Of a stretch of 64,000 nt of DNA, positions 8,871 through 18,304 are shown in pieces. Made by a program: the position numbers and the translations under genes. The notes under the pieces are model-generated. The model made no database searches, was not told the origin of the DNA, and saw only the letters and a program-made list of their open reading frames with translations. How positions within the stretch are numbered: position 1 is the first letter of the stretch; each line of letters opens with the position of its first letter. Source of the DNA: Terriglobia bacterium (GTDB taxonomy: Bacteria; Acidobacteriota; Terriglobia; Terriglobales; Acidobacteriaceae); the NCBI GenBank assembly GCA_020072845.1, contig JAIQGF010000008.1:186001-250000 (forward strand), read 5' to 3'.

Positions 8871-8908
8871 CAGTTGAGCGCTGGCCTCTAAGCCGGTGGA
8901 AGCGCTGG

Positions 8909-8984
8909 GTGCCCCACTTCTACCCGATTTTGGCAGATGTGGGCTGCACCTCGACCCCTTGTCGGATGCACCATTTTCGGTGCA
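8909..8984. repeat. Two neighbouring hairpins, one of the GCCCCAC...GTGGG family
   Basis: GTGCCCCAC (8909-8917) pairs imperfectly with GTGGGCTGCAC (8939-8949) around a loop containing GATTTTGG. Next to it TGCACC-ATTTTC-GGTGCA (8968-8984) is a perfect small palindrome. With the inserted element upstream, these account for the 8801-8997 spacer, which holds no gene. Confidence 0.6.
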
Positions 8985-8997
8985 CCCCCTCTCCCCC

Positions 8998-9025
8998 TTG
9001 ACAAACAAAATGCCTGCCATTTACA
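8998..9025 (+). promoter_or_regulatory. sigma70-type promoter of groES-groEL
   Basis: A perfect TTGACA at 8998-9003 is followed, after 16 bases, by TTTACA at 9020-9025 (or TTACAC one base on, spacing 17). The CIRCE operator begins two bases after the -10, so bound HrcA would cover the transcription start. Confidence 0.75.
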
Positions 9026-9026
9026 C

Positions 9027-9053
9027 TTGGCACTCGACAGGCGAGAGTGCTAA
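9027..9053 (+). promoter_or_regulatory. CIRCE operator (HrcA binding site)
   Basis: The left arm TTGGCACTC (9027-9035), a 9-base spacer and the right arm GAGTGCTAA (9045-9053) match the CIRCE consensus TTAGCACTC-N9-GAGTGCTAA with one change. CIRCE is the binding site of HrcA, the heat-shock repressor of chaperonin operons. hrcA itself is not in this window. Confidence 0.95.
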
Positions 9054-9179
9054 CACTCGATGTAGCTAGCCTCTTGCCATGGTGCAGATTTCGGCTATAT
9101 CAGGTTGCAAGTACAGCCACTTAGAGTAAGAAAACAAGATCAAATCCAGTGCTGTAGCGTTTGAAAAGGAGGTCGTTTC

Positions 9180-9512
9180 ATGGCTAAATTCACTCCCCTG
9201 CATGACCGCGTTCTGGTCCGCCGGGTGGCAGAAGCAGAAACCACGCGTGGCGGCATCATCATTCCCGACACCGCCAAAGACAAACCGCAGGAAGGCGAAA
9301 TCATCGCCGCCGGCAAAGGCAAGGTCAACGAAGAGGGCAAGCTCCGCCCGCTCGACGTGAAAGAGGGCGACCGCGTTCTGTTCGGCAAGTACTCCGGCAC
9401 GGAAATCACCATTGACGGCGAAGAGCTGATCATCATGCGCGAGGAAGAAGTGCTCGGCATCCTGACCGGATCGAAGAAGGAAAAGGAAGAGAAAGCCGGG
9501 TCAAGGCGGTGA
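9180..9512 (+). CDS. groS: Co-chaperonin GroES
   Basis: The 110-residue product has the GroES beginning ([38 protein letters not shown]), with the mobile loop that docks on GroEL, and the roof and C-terminal strands ([32 protein letters not shown]). Heptameric GroES caps the GroEL cage in the cytoplasm. The end is a little longer than usual, with a charged tail ([13 protein letters not shown]). A near-perfect Shine-Dalgarno, AAAGGAGG, stands before the ATG. It is the first gene of the operon controlled by CIRCE. Confidence 0.98.
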   Translation: MAKFTPLHDRVLVRRVAEAETTRGGIIIPDTAKDKPQEGEIIAAGKGKVNEEGKLRPLDVKEGDRVLFGKYSGTEITIDGEELIIMREEEVLGILTGSKKEKEEKAGSRR

Positions 9513-9514
9513 CA

Positions 9515-11350
<1,836 letters not shown>

Positions 11351-11352
11351 AA

Positions 11353-11388
11353 GCAGTTGCTAGTTGCTAGTTTCTAGTTGCTAGCGAA
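11353..11388. repeat. Word array (GTTGCTA / GTTTCTA)
   Basis: AGTTGCTAGTTGCTAGTTTC and CTAGTTGCTAG form a short varied tandem run between the groEL stop and its terminator. Confidence 0.65.
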
Positions 11389-11394
11389 AACAAG

Positions 11395-11427
11395 GCCCCG
11401 CTCGCGAGAGCGGGGCTTTTCTTGTTT
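11395..11427 (+). terminator. Rho-independent terminator of groES-groEL
   Basis: GCCCCGCTC (11395-11403), the loop GCGA and GAGCGGGGC (11408-11416) form a perfect 9-bp GC-rich stem, followed by TTTTCTTGTTT. Confidence 0.93.
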
Positions 11428-11514
11428 GCCGCTGATTAACGCGGATGAACGCGGATCAGAGCGCGACAATCCCACCCTTCGAATACCGCAAACGGTGGGG
11501 CAAGCGGCTGTTGT

Positions 11515-13518
11515 CTACCAATCAAAACTGAACGCAAGGACGTAGTTTCCATCTGGGAAGCGAATCTGCGGCCACCACACTGCAGCTTCACCGGCTGCCG
11601 TACGATTCTGCCGATACAGAAACAGTGTGACGGCGTCGCGAGGTGCGAGCGCTTCTTCACCCCCAGTGAGAATTCCTGCGCTTTCGCGGCGCGGTTGGGT
11701 CAGATTGCGTCCTCGCCGCAAAACTAGGTATGCCCCGTTCCCCTTCATCTGTTTCTGCATGTCAAGCGCGGCACGCAATGCTTCGTGATTCCAGAGCTGC
11801 GCACCATGAGCCGGATCGTGGTGACACCTCATTGTCAATTCAATGACGCGGTCGATTGTGATGGTCTGGAACGGCTCATCATCGCCGATACCCGAAAATT
11901 GGCTGTCGAGCCATGCAGTATCACGCTCCACGGCGGTTGAGCGTAGCGGATAAGCTGGATTGCAACTGCTCCCAGCGACGTAGAAGCCTAACGAGTTTGG
12001 ATCCAAAACGTTACGTCGGGTTGGTCGCCACGATCCCGAGACGTAAATTCCCTCAAAACAGCCCTCAGGATAAGCCTGCAGCAAGTCGCGCAGTGCCGTC
12101 TCCATTTGATGTATTGACGTGAAGTGATCAGCCAGACGCTGCGGCAGAAACAACCGAGTCACTCCTAGGTCATGCTCGCGGTAGCCGTACATACGGGCAT
12201 GTTGAAGCACGGTATCGGCATTTGGGGTACGGGGATTCCGCCCATAGTAGCTCACCAGCAGATTCTTGATGGTTACTCCGCGCCCCAGCTTATTACCTCC
12301 GACGAAAAGGTTGAACACAGAATCGAGCTTGATCTCGTCATTAGATCTCGCGTTAACCAGCTTAATGTTGGCGCCATTGATGTAGAACTCGATCCTGTCG
12401 ACTATTTTGTCAAACGCTGCGAGCGTAGCGTCAGTCCCAAAAAGGTCATCATAGGCATCACGCAGGTCCTTCATCAACTGCAGATGCTTAGCAGATCCCT
12501 TCGCCTGTAGCGTAGCCACGGTATTAGACTTGAAGGAATCAATTAGCGACACGATATATGCATGGTCGCGGGTACTGACACTCACGTGGCAGAGGAAAGC
12601 AAACCCCTCGGTCGGGCGCTCCAAAACCTTCGCTGCAGCGCTGACAAGAAATGTGTACAGAGCTTTCTTCAAACCGCGCGGTAAGGCGCCTGTCGGTGAC
12701 GGTTGCGCAGGAGCCTTTAGGTTCGAAACTTCTGCCAAATCGACGATCCGTAGCAGACTTGCTCTGCCGCTGCCAAAGAATGCGTCTCCACCGACATAAC
12801 CCTTGCCGGGTTCGCTTATGACGGAAAACGATGGTCTGTAGCGATGATCGGGCCGCTGAAGGAACAGAGCTTGCGGCGTCGCCGTGACCTGCAGATAGGT
12901 GTTGACCGGAAAATAGTCACGGAAATCAGTGATTACTTGGTTGATCCTGCTCACCCCTTTGCCGGAACTCGTCTTTGTATTCAGGCTCGCCTGGTCCGCT
13001 TCGTCATCGATGATGAGGACCGATAAGCCTCTGGCGCGAGCGTCTCTAAACGCGTTGAGCAGGCTGTGGAGCATGCTGCCATTCTTCGAACAAACCACGG
13101 CAAACGGACCGGTCCGGAGTTGGCGCGCGAATCGAGCCGGGTCGCGCCAGTCCCGCTTGCCGAGCACGTTGAGTCCTCTCAGCGCGGCTTTGACGCGGTC
13201 TAGCGTTTGGTCATACAGCGGGTCATTGTCCGTTGTGAGGATTACGATGCACCGGAATCCGTTATCAACGGCCATCGCAGCAGCGACAGTCAGAATGCTG
13301 GTTTTTCCGCTTTGGATCAGGCCGTATAACAACCCATCCGACGGCTGCGGCGGCTGGCCAGCAATCGGGTCTACCGACAAGTTAATAATTCGCGCTGCCT
13401 TCTCAGAAGCGGCCCGGATACCATCCGGACCCAGGTCGCTTTCCAGCACCCGAAGAATTTCTGCGGTGTGCGGGCCATCGGCGATAACTGACCGTTTGGG
13501 AGCGGCACTGCTACTCAT
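11515..13518 (-). CDS. Z1-domain helicase-like protein of a restriction/defence cassette
   Basis: The 667-residue protein has superfamily 2 helicase-like ATPase motifs: Walker A GLIQSGKT at about 66-73, Walker B-like IIDDEAD at about 170-175 and TATPQ at about 212-216. The Z1 domain follows, with VGGNKLGRGVTI, the VSYYGRNPRT segment and ARMYGYREHDLGVTRLFLP. Z1 proteins have been described in predicted restriction-modification operons with DNA methylases, Vsr-like endonucleases and MutL/MORC-type ATPases. The start at 13518 is preferred over an upstream in-frame one because it lies inside the end of the preceding gene (eight-base overlap), as in coupled genes. Base composition is clearly lower in GC than the flanking groEL and kinase regions, which suggests transfer. 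Molecular activity is not established for the family. Confidence 0.85.
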   Translation of the reverse strand: MSSSAAPKRSVIADGPHTAEILRVLESDLGPDGIRAASEKAARIINLSVDPIAGQPPQPSDGLLYGLIQSGKTSILTVAAAMAVDNGFRCIVILTTDNDPLYDQTLDRVKAALRGLNVLGKRDWRDPARFARQLRTGPFAVVCSKNGSMLHSLLNAFRDARARGLSVLIIDDEADQASLNTKTSSGKGVSRINQVITDFRDYFPVNTYLQVTATPQALFLQRPDHRYRPSFSVISEPGKGYVGGDAFFGSGRASLLRIVDLAEVSNLKAPAQPSPTGALPRGLKKALYTFLVSAAAKVLERPTEGFAFLCHVSVSTRDHAYIVSLIDSFKSNTVATLQAKGSAKHLQLMKDLRDAYDDLFGTDATLAAFDKIVDRIEFYINGANIKLVNARSNDEIKLDSVFNLFVGGNKLGRGVTIKNLLVSYYGRNPRTPNADTVLQHARMYGYREHDLGVTRLFLPQRLADHFTSIHQMETALRDLLQAYPEGCFEGIYVSGSWRPTRRNVLDPNSLGFYVAGSSCNPAYPLRSTAVERDTAWLDSQFSGIGDDEPFQTITIDRVIELTMRCHHDPAHGAQLWNHEALRAALDMQKQMKGNGAYLVLRRGRNLTQPRRESAGILTGGEEALAPRDAVTLFLYRQNRTAAGEAAVWWPQIRFPDGNYVLAFSFDW

Positions 13519-13942
13519 GAGATTCGTCCTCGAAAATGACGGCTGGCCATCTATTCCGTGCGATCTTGTGAGAAAGTGCACCGACGCGGCCACTGACCGC
13601 GTATGAACCATTGAATTTCCTCGTTAGTGTGATCCACGATGGTTCGCTGCCTGTCACAGACCTAAGCTCGCCGAGCGGCACGCCGCAAATTCCGTCGCCA
13701 CCGCAAATAAACGTAATCACCGCGCGCGAAAATAATGGAAGCGCATCCCTCAACCGAGACACGTCATCGGTGCTTAAGGTGAAATGCCATGGTGAGTGGG
13801 TTTTGGTCGTATACTTCGGGTAAATCAGTGTCGACTGATTTACAACGTATCCGTGATCCGTTTTCTGGATTGTCCGGCAGCGCGCATCCTCTATTACGCG
13901 GATGAGCGCAGCCCCGTGATAAAAGTCCGTTTTTTCGATCAT
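13511..13942 (-). CDS. Unnamed 143-aa protein coupled to the Z1 gene
   Basis: I do not recognise a named family. The protein starts MIEKTDFYHGAALIRVIEDA, continues with a strand-rich middle (YVVNQSTLIYPKYTTKTHSP, then WHFTLSTDDVSRLRDALP), a hydrophobic strand FSRAVITFICGGDGICGVPL and an end that reads SWITLTRKFNGSYAVSGR. It looks like a compact alpha/beta protein and has no signal peptide, membrane segment or clear nuclease motif. Its last codons overlap the Z1 start, so the two are probably translated together and may work together. It is the upstream gene of the minus-strand arm of the island. The start at 13942 is the first ATG of the frame. Confidence 0.75.
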   Translation of the reverse strand: MIEKTDFYHGAALIRVIEDARCRTIQKTDHGYVVNQSTLIYPKYTTKTHSPWHFTLSTDDVSRLRDALPLFSRAVITFICGGDGICGVPLGELRSVTGSEPSWITLTRKFNGSYAVSGRVGALSHKIARNRWPAVIFEDESHE

Positions 13943-14006
13943 GGATGTCTTGTGGCTACCTTTCAGGGCCTACGTGAAAAGTACCCTCCGAACTATAGGT
14001 AAATGC

Positions 14007-14018
14007 TACGTTAACGTA
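14007..14018. promoter_or_regulatory. Perfect 12-bp palindrome between the divergent island arms
   Basis: TACGTTAACGTA lies in the 99-base gap between the 143-aa gene and vsr, next to a possible -10 (TATAGGTAAAT). Its position fits an operator for both arms, but no regulator gene is present, so this is a guess from symmetry and position. Confidence 0.35.
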
Positions 14019-14041
14019 CCACGAATTCCGGGCATAAAGCA

Positions 14042-14482
14042 TTGACTGATTTCATTTCCCGTCGCAAGAGAAGCGCGCTTATGGCGCGAATCAAGTCGTG
14101 CAATACAGCACCCGAGTTCGTTGTGCGGTCTTTTCTGCACAGGCACGGATATCGTTACCGCATTCATGTGCGTACGTTGCCGGGCAGACCCGATATGGCT
14201 CTGCGCAAGTACCGCACGGCGATATTTGTGAACGGCTGCTTCTGGCATGGTCATCGGGGCTGCACCAGGGCATCGGTTCCGAAGAGTAACAGCCTGTTCT
14301 GGCGAAAAAAAATTACAGGTAATGCGGCCCGAGATCGCCGTACCGCTACCGCCCTCCGGCGCTTAGGATGGACAGTCCTCACCGTTTGGCAATGCCAGTT
14401 GCGGAAATCGCATGTCGACGCCACCCTGGCACGGCTACTCACACGTATCGAGGGCGGCACAGCGGCGCGGAAACGTCATTGA
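14042..14482 (+). CDS. vsr: Very-short-patch-repair (Vsr) endonuclease
   Basis: The 146-residue protein matches Vsr nickases, which cut beside T:G mismatches that arise when 5-methylcytosine deaminates. The N-terminus (SRRKRSALMARIKSCNTAPE) has the usual form. The catalytic Asp51 is in LPGRPD, and the metal- and zinc-binding segment NGCFWHGHRGC with His69 and His71 follows at 65-74; GWTVLTVWQCQL is the typical C-terminal strand. TTG at 14042 is taken as start because the preceding family motif begins there; ATG at 14081 would delete it. It precedes the methyltransferase by 24 bases and is almost certainly co-transcribed with it. Confidence 0.92.
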   Translation: MTDFISRRKRSALMARIKSCNTAPEFVVRSFLHRHGYRYRIHVRTLPGRPDMALRKYRTAIFVNGCFWHGHRGCTRASVPKSNSLFWRKKITGNAARDRRTATALRRLGWTVLTVWQCQLRKSHVDATLARLLTRIEGGTAARKRH

Positions 14483-14506
14483 CAATGGTGCTAGACTACC
14501 CCAAGA

Positions 14507-15562
14507 ATGCCGCGCCCGCGCAAGCCTTCACGTAGCCGTTCGTACACCGCGCTCGACCTGTTTTCTGGGTGTGGCGGCCTGACGACGGGTTTGAAAAGGG
14601 CTGGGTTTCGCGTTCTGGGTGCTGTTGAGAACGACCCGGTTTCAGCCCGTACATATCGCAGTAACCATCCTGCAGTCCATATCTGGCAAGAAGATATCCG
14701 CGACGTAAGAGCAAAGACACTTCTCCAGGATCTTCGACTGAAACGCGGAGAATTGGATTTGCTCGCTGCGTGCCCGCCTTGCCAAGCATTCTCGACGATG
14801 CGTACGCTAAATCGCGGACGGCGAATCATCGCGCGAAAAGAAAAAGACTTGCTTACTGAAGTGATGCGCTTCGTCCGCGTGCTGCTTCCGAGAACAGTGA
14901 TGGTTGAAAACGTTCCGGGACTGGCTTGTGACCGGAGGTGGTTATCGTTGGTGGCCAAGCTACGGAAGCTTGGTTTTTTTTCCCAATACCGGGTCCTAAA
15001 CGCCGCAGATTTTGGAGTTCCTCAACGCCGAAAAAGACTAATTCTATTGGCTAGTAGGCTAGGACCGGTGAACTTTGCTTTGCCGGAGCCTGAACGTGCA
15101 ACCGTAAAGCAAACGATCGGATCGCTGCCCAAGGCTGGAAGAAGCCGTGATTCCTTGCACAATATCCCGGAGCGACGAAATCCGGGCATAAAAACACTGA
15201 TCTCGCTGATTCCAAAAGACGGCGGTAGCAGAGGTGATCTGGAGGACAGCCTTCAATTGCCTTGCCATCACGAGTGTAACGGCTTCAGGGACGTGTACGG
15301 CCGAATGAAATGGGACGATGTGGCACCCACAATTACTAGCGGCTGCACAAATCCATCAAAAGGGCGATTCTTACACCCGCAGGAGAATAGGTCGATCACA
15401 TTGCGAGAAGCGGCACTGCTGCAGTCCTTTCCAAAGAGTTACAGGTTTCATGTGAGGGACGGTAAATCGGCGATTGCCGCAATGATTGGGAACGCGCTAC
15501 CACCGGAGTTCATTTCAAGGCATGCGAGGGAGTTGCGAAAAGTCACGCGTGACTGCTCCTGA
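14507..15562 (+). CDS. dcm: DNA (cytosine-5) methyltransferase
   Basis: A complete 351-residue C5-methyltransferase. Motif I is LDLFSGCGGLTTG (16-28), motif IV ACPPCQAFS with catalytic Cys92, motif VI MVENVPG (132-138), motif VIII FGVPQRRKR (169-177), motif IX LREAALLQSFP and motif X AMIGNALPP (325-333). The target-recognition region lies at about 185-275. It transfers methyl from S-adenosylmethionine to a cytosine in a recognition site that cannot be read from sequence. The Vsr partner upstream fits repair of deaminated target cytosines. It has the AT-richer composition of the island. There is no classical restriction endonuclease next to it; the Z1 protein on the other strand is the likely effector. 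Confidence 0.95.
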   Translation: MPRPRKPSRSRSYTALDLFSGCGGLTTGLKRAGFRVLGAVENDPVSARTYRSNHPAVHIWQEDIRDVRAKTLLQDLRLKRGELDLLAACPPCQAFSTMRTLNRGRRIIARKEKDLLTEVMRFVRVLLPRTVMVENVPGLACDRRWLSLVAKLRKLGFFSQYRVLNAADFGVPQRRKRLILLASRLGPVNFALPEPERATVKQTIGSLPKAGRSRDSLHNIPERRNPGIKTLISLIPKDGGSRGDLEDSLQLPCHHECNGFRDVYGRMKWDDVAPTITSGCTNPSKGRFLHPQENRSITLREAALLQSFPKSYRFHVRDGKSAIAAMIGNALPPEFISRHARELRKVTRDCS

Positions 15563-15670
15563 ACTTTTCACCCTCGTTCCCATTTCGGTCCTCACCCCTC
15601 AAATAATCCGCCCCGCATCACAGGGGTAGTTCCTCTTCCCTGCTCGAACCGCCCGGGAACAGTCGTCAGC

Positions 15671-15708
15671 AAAGGCAGTCGTCGGTCGTCAGTCTTCAGT
15701 CGTCAGGA
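15671..15708. repeat. Word array (GTCGTCGG / AGTCTTC)
   Basis: A run of varied AGTCGTC and AGTCTTC words lies at the right edge of the island, just downstream of the RES toxin stop. The spacer 15563-15716 contains no gene. Confidence 0.65.
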
Positions 15709-15716
15709 AGACTCGG

Positions 15717-16166
15717 TTACTCCAGCAGCCGCCGATCCCACGGATAGTCGCGATAATCCACCACAACCACTCTCGCCGCCTCGCGGTGCATGGGGTTCAG
15801 CAGAACGTTGAAGGATTCCGGGGCGATGGCAGACGGGACACGCAACAGCGCGGTCTCATTCGACGTCAGCCACTCGTCGCCGATGGTGCGCGTGGCAACT
15901 TCGTCCTCCACCCAATTTTTCGGAAGATCGGCCTTGGTGACGCTTCGGATGGAGATGCCGTCAGGAGCTTCGCTCTTCAGGAGCTTGTAATTGCGGGGGA
16001 GATGGTTGGGATCGAGTTCCAGGTGGACCAGCGCTTCCGTCAGTGCCCCGGTGGCCGTCTCTGCCAAATAAACAATCGGCCGGCCCCGGGTGTGCCATCG
16101 CGCCGACGCCTTGAGTCCGCCGCGTCCGTCCAGCGTCCGGTGATTGCTGATCCGCCACAGGACCAT
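15717..16166 (-). CDS. RES-domain toxin
   Basis: A 149-residue protein with the RES fold: the conserved Arg near the start (LWRISN), SARWHTRGRPIVYLAETATG ending in the helix ALTEALVHLE, and the C-terminal strand segment FNVLLNPMHREAARVVVVDY that ends with WDRRLLE. RES toxins of the res-xre systems degrade cellular NAD+ and related ADP-ribosyl chemistry. The partner antitoxin lies upstream on the same strand, but the gap between them is 116 bases and contains repeat elements, whereas most such pairs are nearly contiguous. Confidence 0.9.
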   Translation of the reverse strand: MVLWRISNHRTLDGRGGLKASARWHTRGRPIVYLAETATGALTEALVHLELDPNHLPRNYKLLKSEAPDGISIRSVTKADLPKNWVEDEVATRTIGDEWLTSNETALLRVPSAIAPESFNVLLNPMHREAARVVVVDYRDYPWDRRLLE

Positions 16167-16197
16167 AGGCTAGTGAAGCGTCGAAAACCGAGATTCC

Positions 16198-16282
16198 TCC
16201 CCTTCGACTTCGCTCAGGGCTGGAATGACAAAAATTGGGGTTCGTCTGGCTGAAGACTGACGACTGAGGACTGACGACTGTT
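16198..16282. repeat. CCTTCGACTTCGCTCAGG element plus word array inside the toxin-antitoxin operon
   Basis: The reverse complement of 16198-16230 reads TGTCATTCCAGCCCTGAGCG then AAGTCGAAGGGG, another member of the TGAGCGAAGTCGAAGG family. It is followed at about 16248-16282 by CTGAAGACTGACGACTGAGG and similar words. Both lie between the antitoxin stop and the toxin start. Confidence 0.75.
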
Positions 16283-16714
16283 CTAGGCGAACATGCCTTC
16301 GTCAATCTGGATCAGCATCTCCTCCACCAGGCGCCCACCGGGTTCCGTCGCCAGCAACTGGATGGGCGCGCGGCCCTGGAAGCGCTTCTTCGGCGAGCGC
16401 AACCATGACAGCGCCGAACTGTCGTCGCCCAGCACGGCATTCGCAGTCGCCAGGATGCGCGCCGTGCGCACCACTCGCTCCGATTCTTCCTTTGACAGCG
16501 GCTGACGCTTGCTTTTCCGGTGCTTCAGCGTGCGTGCCGGGATAATGACTTCGAACAACTCCCCCTTCGACAACCCCCGCTGCATTAGCCGATTCAGCAC
16601 GCTGAGCGGAAGACCGGTTTCCACCAGGTCAACCACTTTTTGCTCCGAGGCCGTTCCTGCCCCGAGCAGGTCCTGAAAATAACCTCGCAGTCGCTTTGCT
16701 GTTGCCGTTGCCAT
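16283..16714 (-). CDS. Xre/MbcA/ParS-type antitoxin of the RES toxin
   Basis: The 143-residue protein has the two-part layout of res-xre antitoxins: an N-terminal Xre-like helical DNA-binding region (VVDLVETGLPLSVLNRLMQR and SKGELFEVIIPARTLKHRKS) and the C-terminal toxin-binding region once called DUF2384 (ESERVVRTARILATANAVLG, then LSWLRSPKKRFQGRAPIQLL). It should neutralise the RES toxin and repress the operon. ATG at 16714 (MATATAKRL) is chosen over upstream in-frame starts, which would add a Trp/Tyr-rich piece not found in the family. An inverted repeat lies upstream. Confidence 0.88.
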   Translation of the reverse strand: MATATAKRLRGYFQDLLGAGTASEQKVVDLVETGLPLSVLNRLMQRGLSKGELFEVIIPARTLKHRKSKRQPLSKEESERVVRTARILATANAVLGDDSSALSWLRSPKKRFQGRAPIQLLATEPGGRLVEEMLIQIDEGMFA

Positions 16715-16748
16715 GTGTCCCGTCCTGCAGATTAGTATGCCATACGGT

Positions 16749-16785
16749 TGGACACGTTGCCAGTAATTTGTCGGCATTGTGTCCA
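16749..16785 (-). promoter_or_regulatory. Inverted repeat upstream of the Xre antitoxin, possible operator
   Basis: TGGACAC (16749-16755) and GTGTCCA (16779-16785) form perfect 7-base inverted arms 23 bases apart, 35-70 bases before the antitoxin ATG. A third GTGTCC is found at 16715-16720. This fits autorepression by the antitoxin, by position only. Confidence 0.4.
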
Positions 16786-16906
16786 CTTTCTAGGGGGCAG
16801 GCTCTGGCGCGCCATTCAGCACTCGGTACTCAGTACTCGGTACTCGGTGCCGCCTTGACCTTTTTTGCCACCGTCACGTATGCTCCCGCACAATCAGGAG
16901 GATGGC

Positions 16907-17416
16907 ATGCGACGTTTCTCGATCACACTATTGTTGGTGCTGGCGATTGCCGCCGTGGGGCAGCAGGCGGCGATGAAGTCGAAGGAATCGGCGAAGTCCC
17001 AGCCGGCAAAAACCGAAGCTCGGCACGTCTACACGCAGCCGCAGATGCAATGGGGAGCGGCGCCGCCGTTTATCCCGCCGGGCGCGCAGGTGGCGGTGCT
17101 GGAAGGCGATCCCGGCGCCAGCAGCGGCGACTTCACGGTGCGCGTGAAAATGCCCGATGGCTACGTGGTGCCGCCGCATTGGCATCCCGCGCGCGAGAAC
17201 GTGACCGTGATTTCGGGCACGATGCGCCTCGGCATGGGCGACAAAATCGACGAGAGCAAAATGACGACGCTGGCGGCGGGCAGTTTTGCCTATCTCGACC
17301 CCAGCATGCATCACTACGTCAAGATGAAAGGCGCGACGGTGGTGCAGATCCACGGCGCCTCGCCGCTGCAGTTCAACTACATCAATCCGAGCGACGATCC
17401 GCGAAACAAGAAGTAG
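16907..17416 (+). CDS. Secreted cupin-domain protein
   Basis: A 169-residue protein starting with a signal peptide (MRRFSITLLLVLAIAAVGQQ). The mature part is a single cupin beta-barrel. Motif 1 is seen as PPHWHPARENVTVISGTMRLG, two His plus a Glu as metal ligands, and motif 2 as FAYLDPSMHHYVKMKG. Such small cupins bind a metal and are often dioxygenases or sugar-binding proteins, so function is open. ATG at 16907 is chosen because AGGAGG lies just before it and the signal peptide begins there. It is followed 39 bases later by a secreted dienelactone hydrolase, which may be in the same transcript. Confidence 0.85.
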   Translation: MRRFSITLLLVLAIAAVGQQAAMKSKESAKSQPAKTEARHVYTQPQMQWGAAPPFIPPGAQVAVLEGDPGASSGDFTVRVKMPDGYVVPPHWHPARENVTVISGTMRLGMGDKIDESKMTTLAAGSFAYLDPSMHHYVKMKGATVVQIHGASPLQFNYINPSDDPRNKK

Positions 17417-17455
17417 CGGCGCAACCTTCTGCCATCTGGAGCATCTGGAGTTGCC

Positions 17456-18265
17456 ATGACACCATTGCGAGTAGTCGCTTGCCTGCTGATGTTCGCGGCC
17501 ATGTGCGTTACGTGCTCGTCGGCGCAAGACTGGGCGAAGGCCAAGCTGGAGAAAAGCCCGCGTCACGGCGAGTGGGTCACCATCAAGCACGGCGACCGCG
17601 CCGTACAGGCGTTTGTCGTCTATCCGGAAGTGAAGACGAAGGCGCCGGTGGTGGTGGTGATCCATGAAATCTTTGGCATGACCGACTGGGTGCGCGGCGT
17701 CGCCGACCAGCTAGCGGCCAACGGATACATCGCCATCGCGCCCGACCTGCTCTCCGGCATGGCGCCGGGTGGCGGACGGTCGAGCGATTTCCCCAGCGGC
17801 GACGCGGCGCGCGAGGCCAACTCCAAGCTGCCGCCGGAGCAGGTGATGGCCGACCTGAACGCCGCCGCCGACTACGCCAAAAAGCTGCCGGCATCGAATG
17901 GCAAGCTGGCGGCCGCGGGATTTTGTTGGGGAGGCGGGATGACGTTCCGCTTCGCGACCGTGCGCAAGGACCTGGCGGCCGCATTTGTGTTCTACGGGCC
18001 ACCCCCGCCGGATGACGCGATCAAGAACATTACTGCGCCGGTGTACGGCTTCTACGCCGGCAACGACGCCCGCATTGACGCGACCATTCCCGACACCGAG
18101 CAGAAGATGAAAGCCGCGGGCAAGAAGTACGAGCCGGTCACCTACGAAGGCGCCGGACACGGCTTCATGCGCGCCGGCGAAGATCCCAGCGGAAACGAGG
18201 CCAACAAGAAAGCGCACGACGACGCCTGGCAACGCTGGCTGAAGCTGCTGAAGGCGAGTACCTAG
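17456..18265 (+). CDS. Exported dienelactone hydrolase-family protein
   Basis: A 269-residue alpha/beta hydrolase with an N-terminal signal peptide (VVACLLMFAAMCVTCSSA). The dienelactone-hydrolase triad is visible: nucleophile Cys in GFCWGGG, Asp in YAGNDARID, and His in YEGAGHGFM. The early HEIFGMTDWVRG matches the family. These enzymes open lactone or ester bonds; the export signal places this one in the periplasm, so it is not a part of aromatic degradation in the cytoplasm. It lies close behind the secreted cupin. Confidence 0.9.
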   Translation: MTPLRVVACLLMFAAMCVTCSSAQDWAKAKLEKSPRHGEWVTIKHGDRAVQAFVVYPEVKTKAPVVVVIHEIFGMTDWVRGVADQLAANGYIAIAPDLLSGMAPGGGRSSDFPSGDAAREANSKLPPEQVMADLNAAADYAKKLPASNGKLAAAGFCWGGGMTFRFATVRKDLAAAFVFYGPPPPDDAIKNITAPVYGFYAGNDARIDATIPDTEQKMKAAGKKYEPVTYEGAGHGFMRAGEDPSGNEANKKAHDDAWQRWLKLLKAST

Positions 18266-18304
18266 TGCCGAGTACTGAGTGACAAATCATTCAGCTGCGA
18301 CAAA

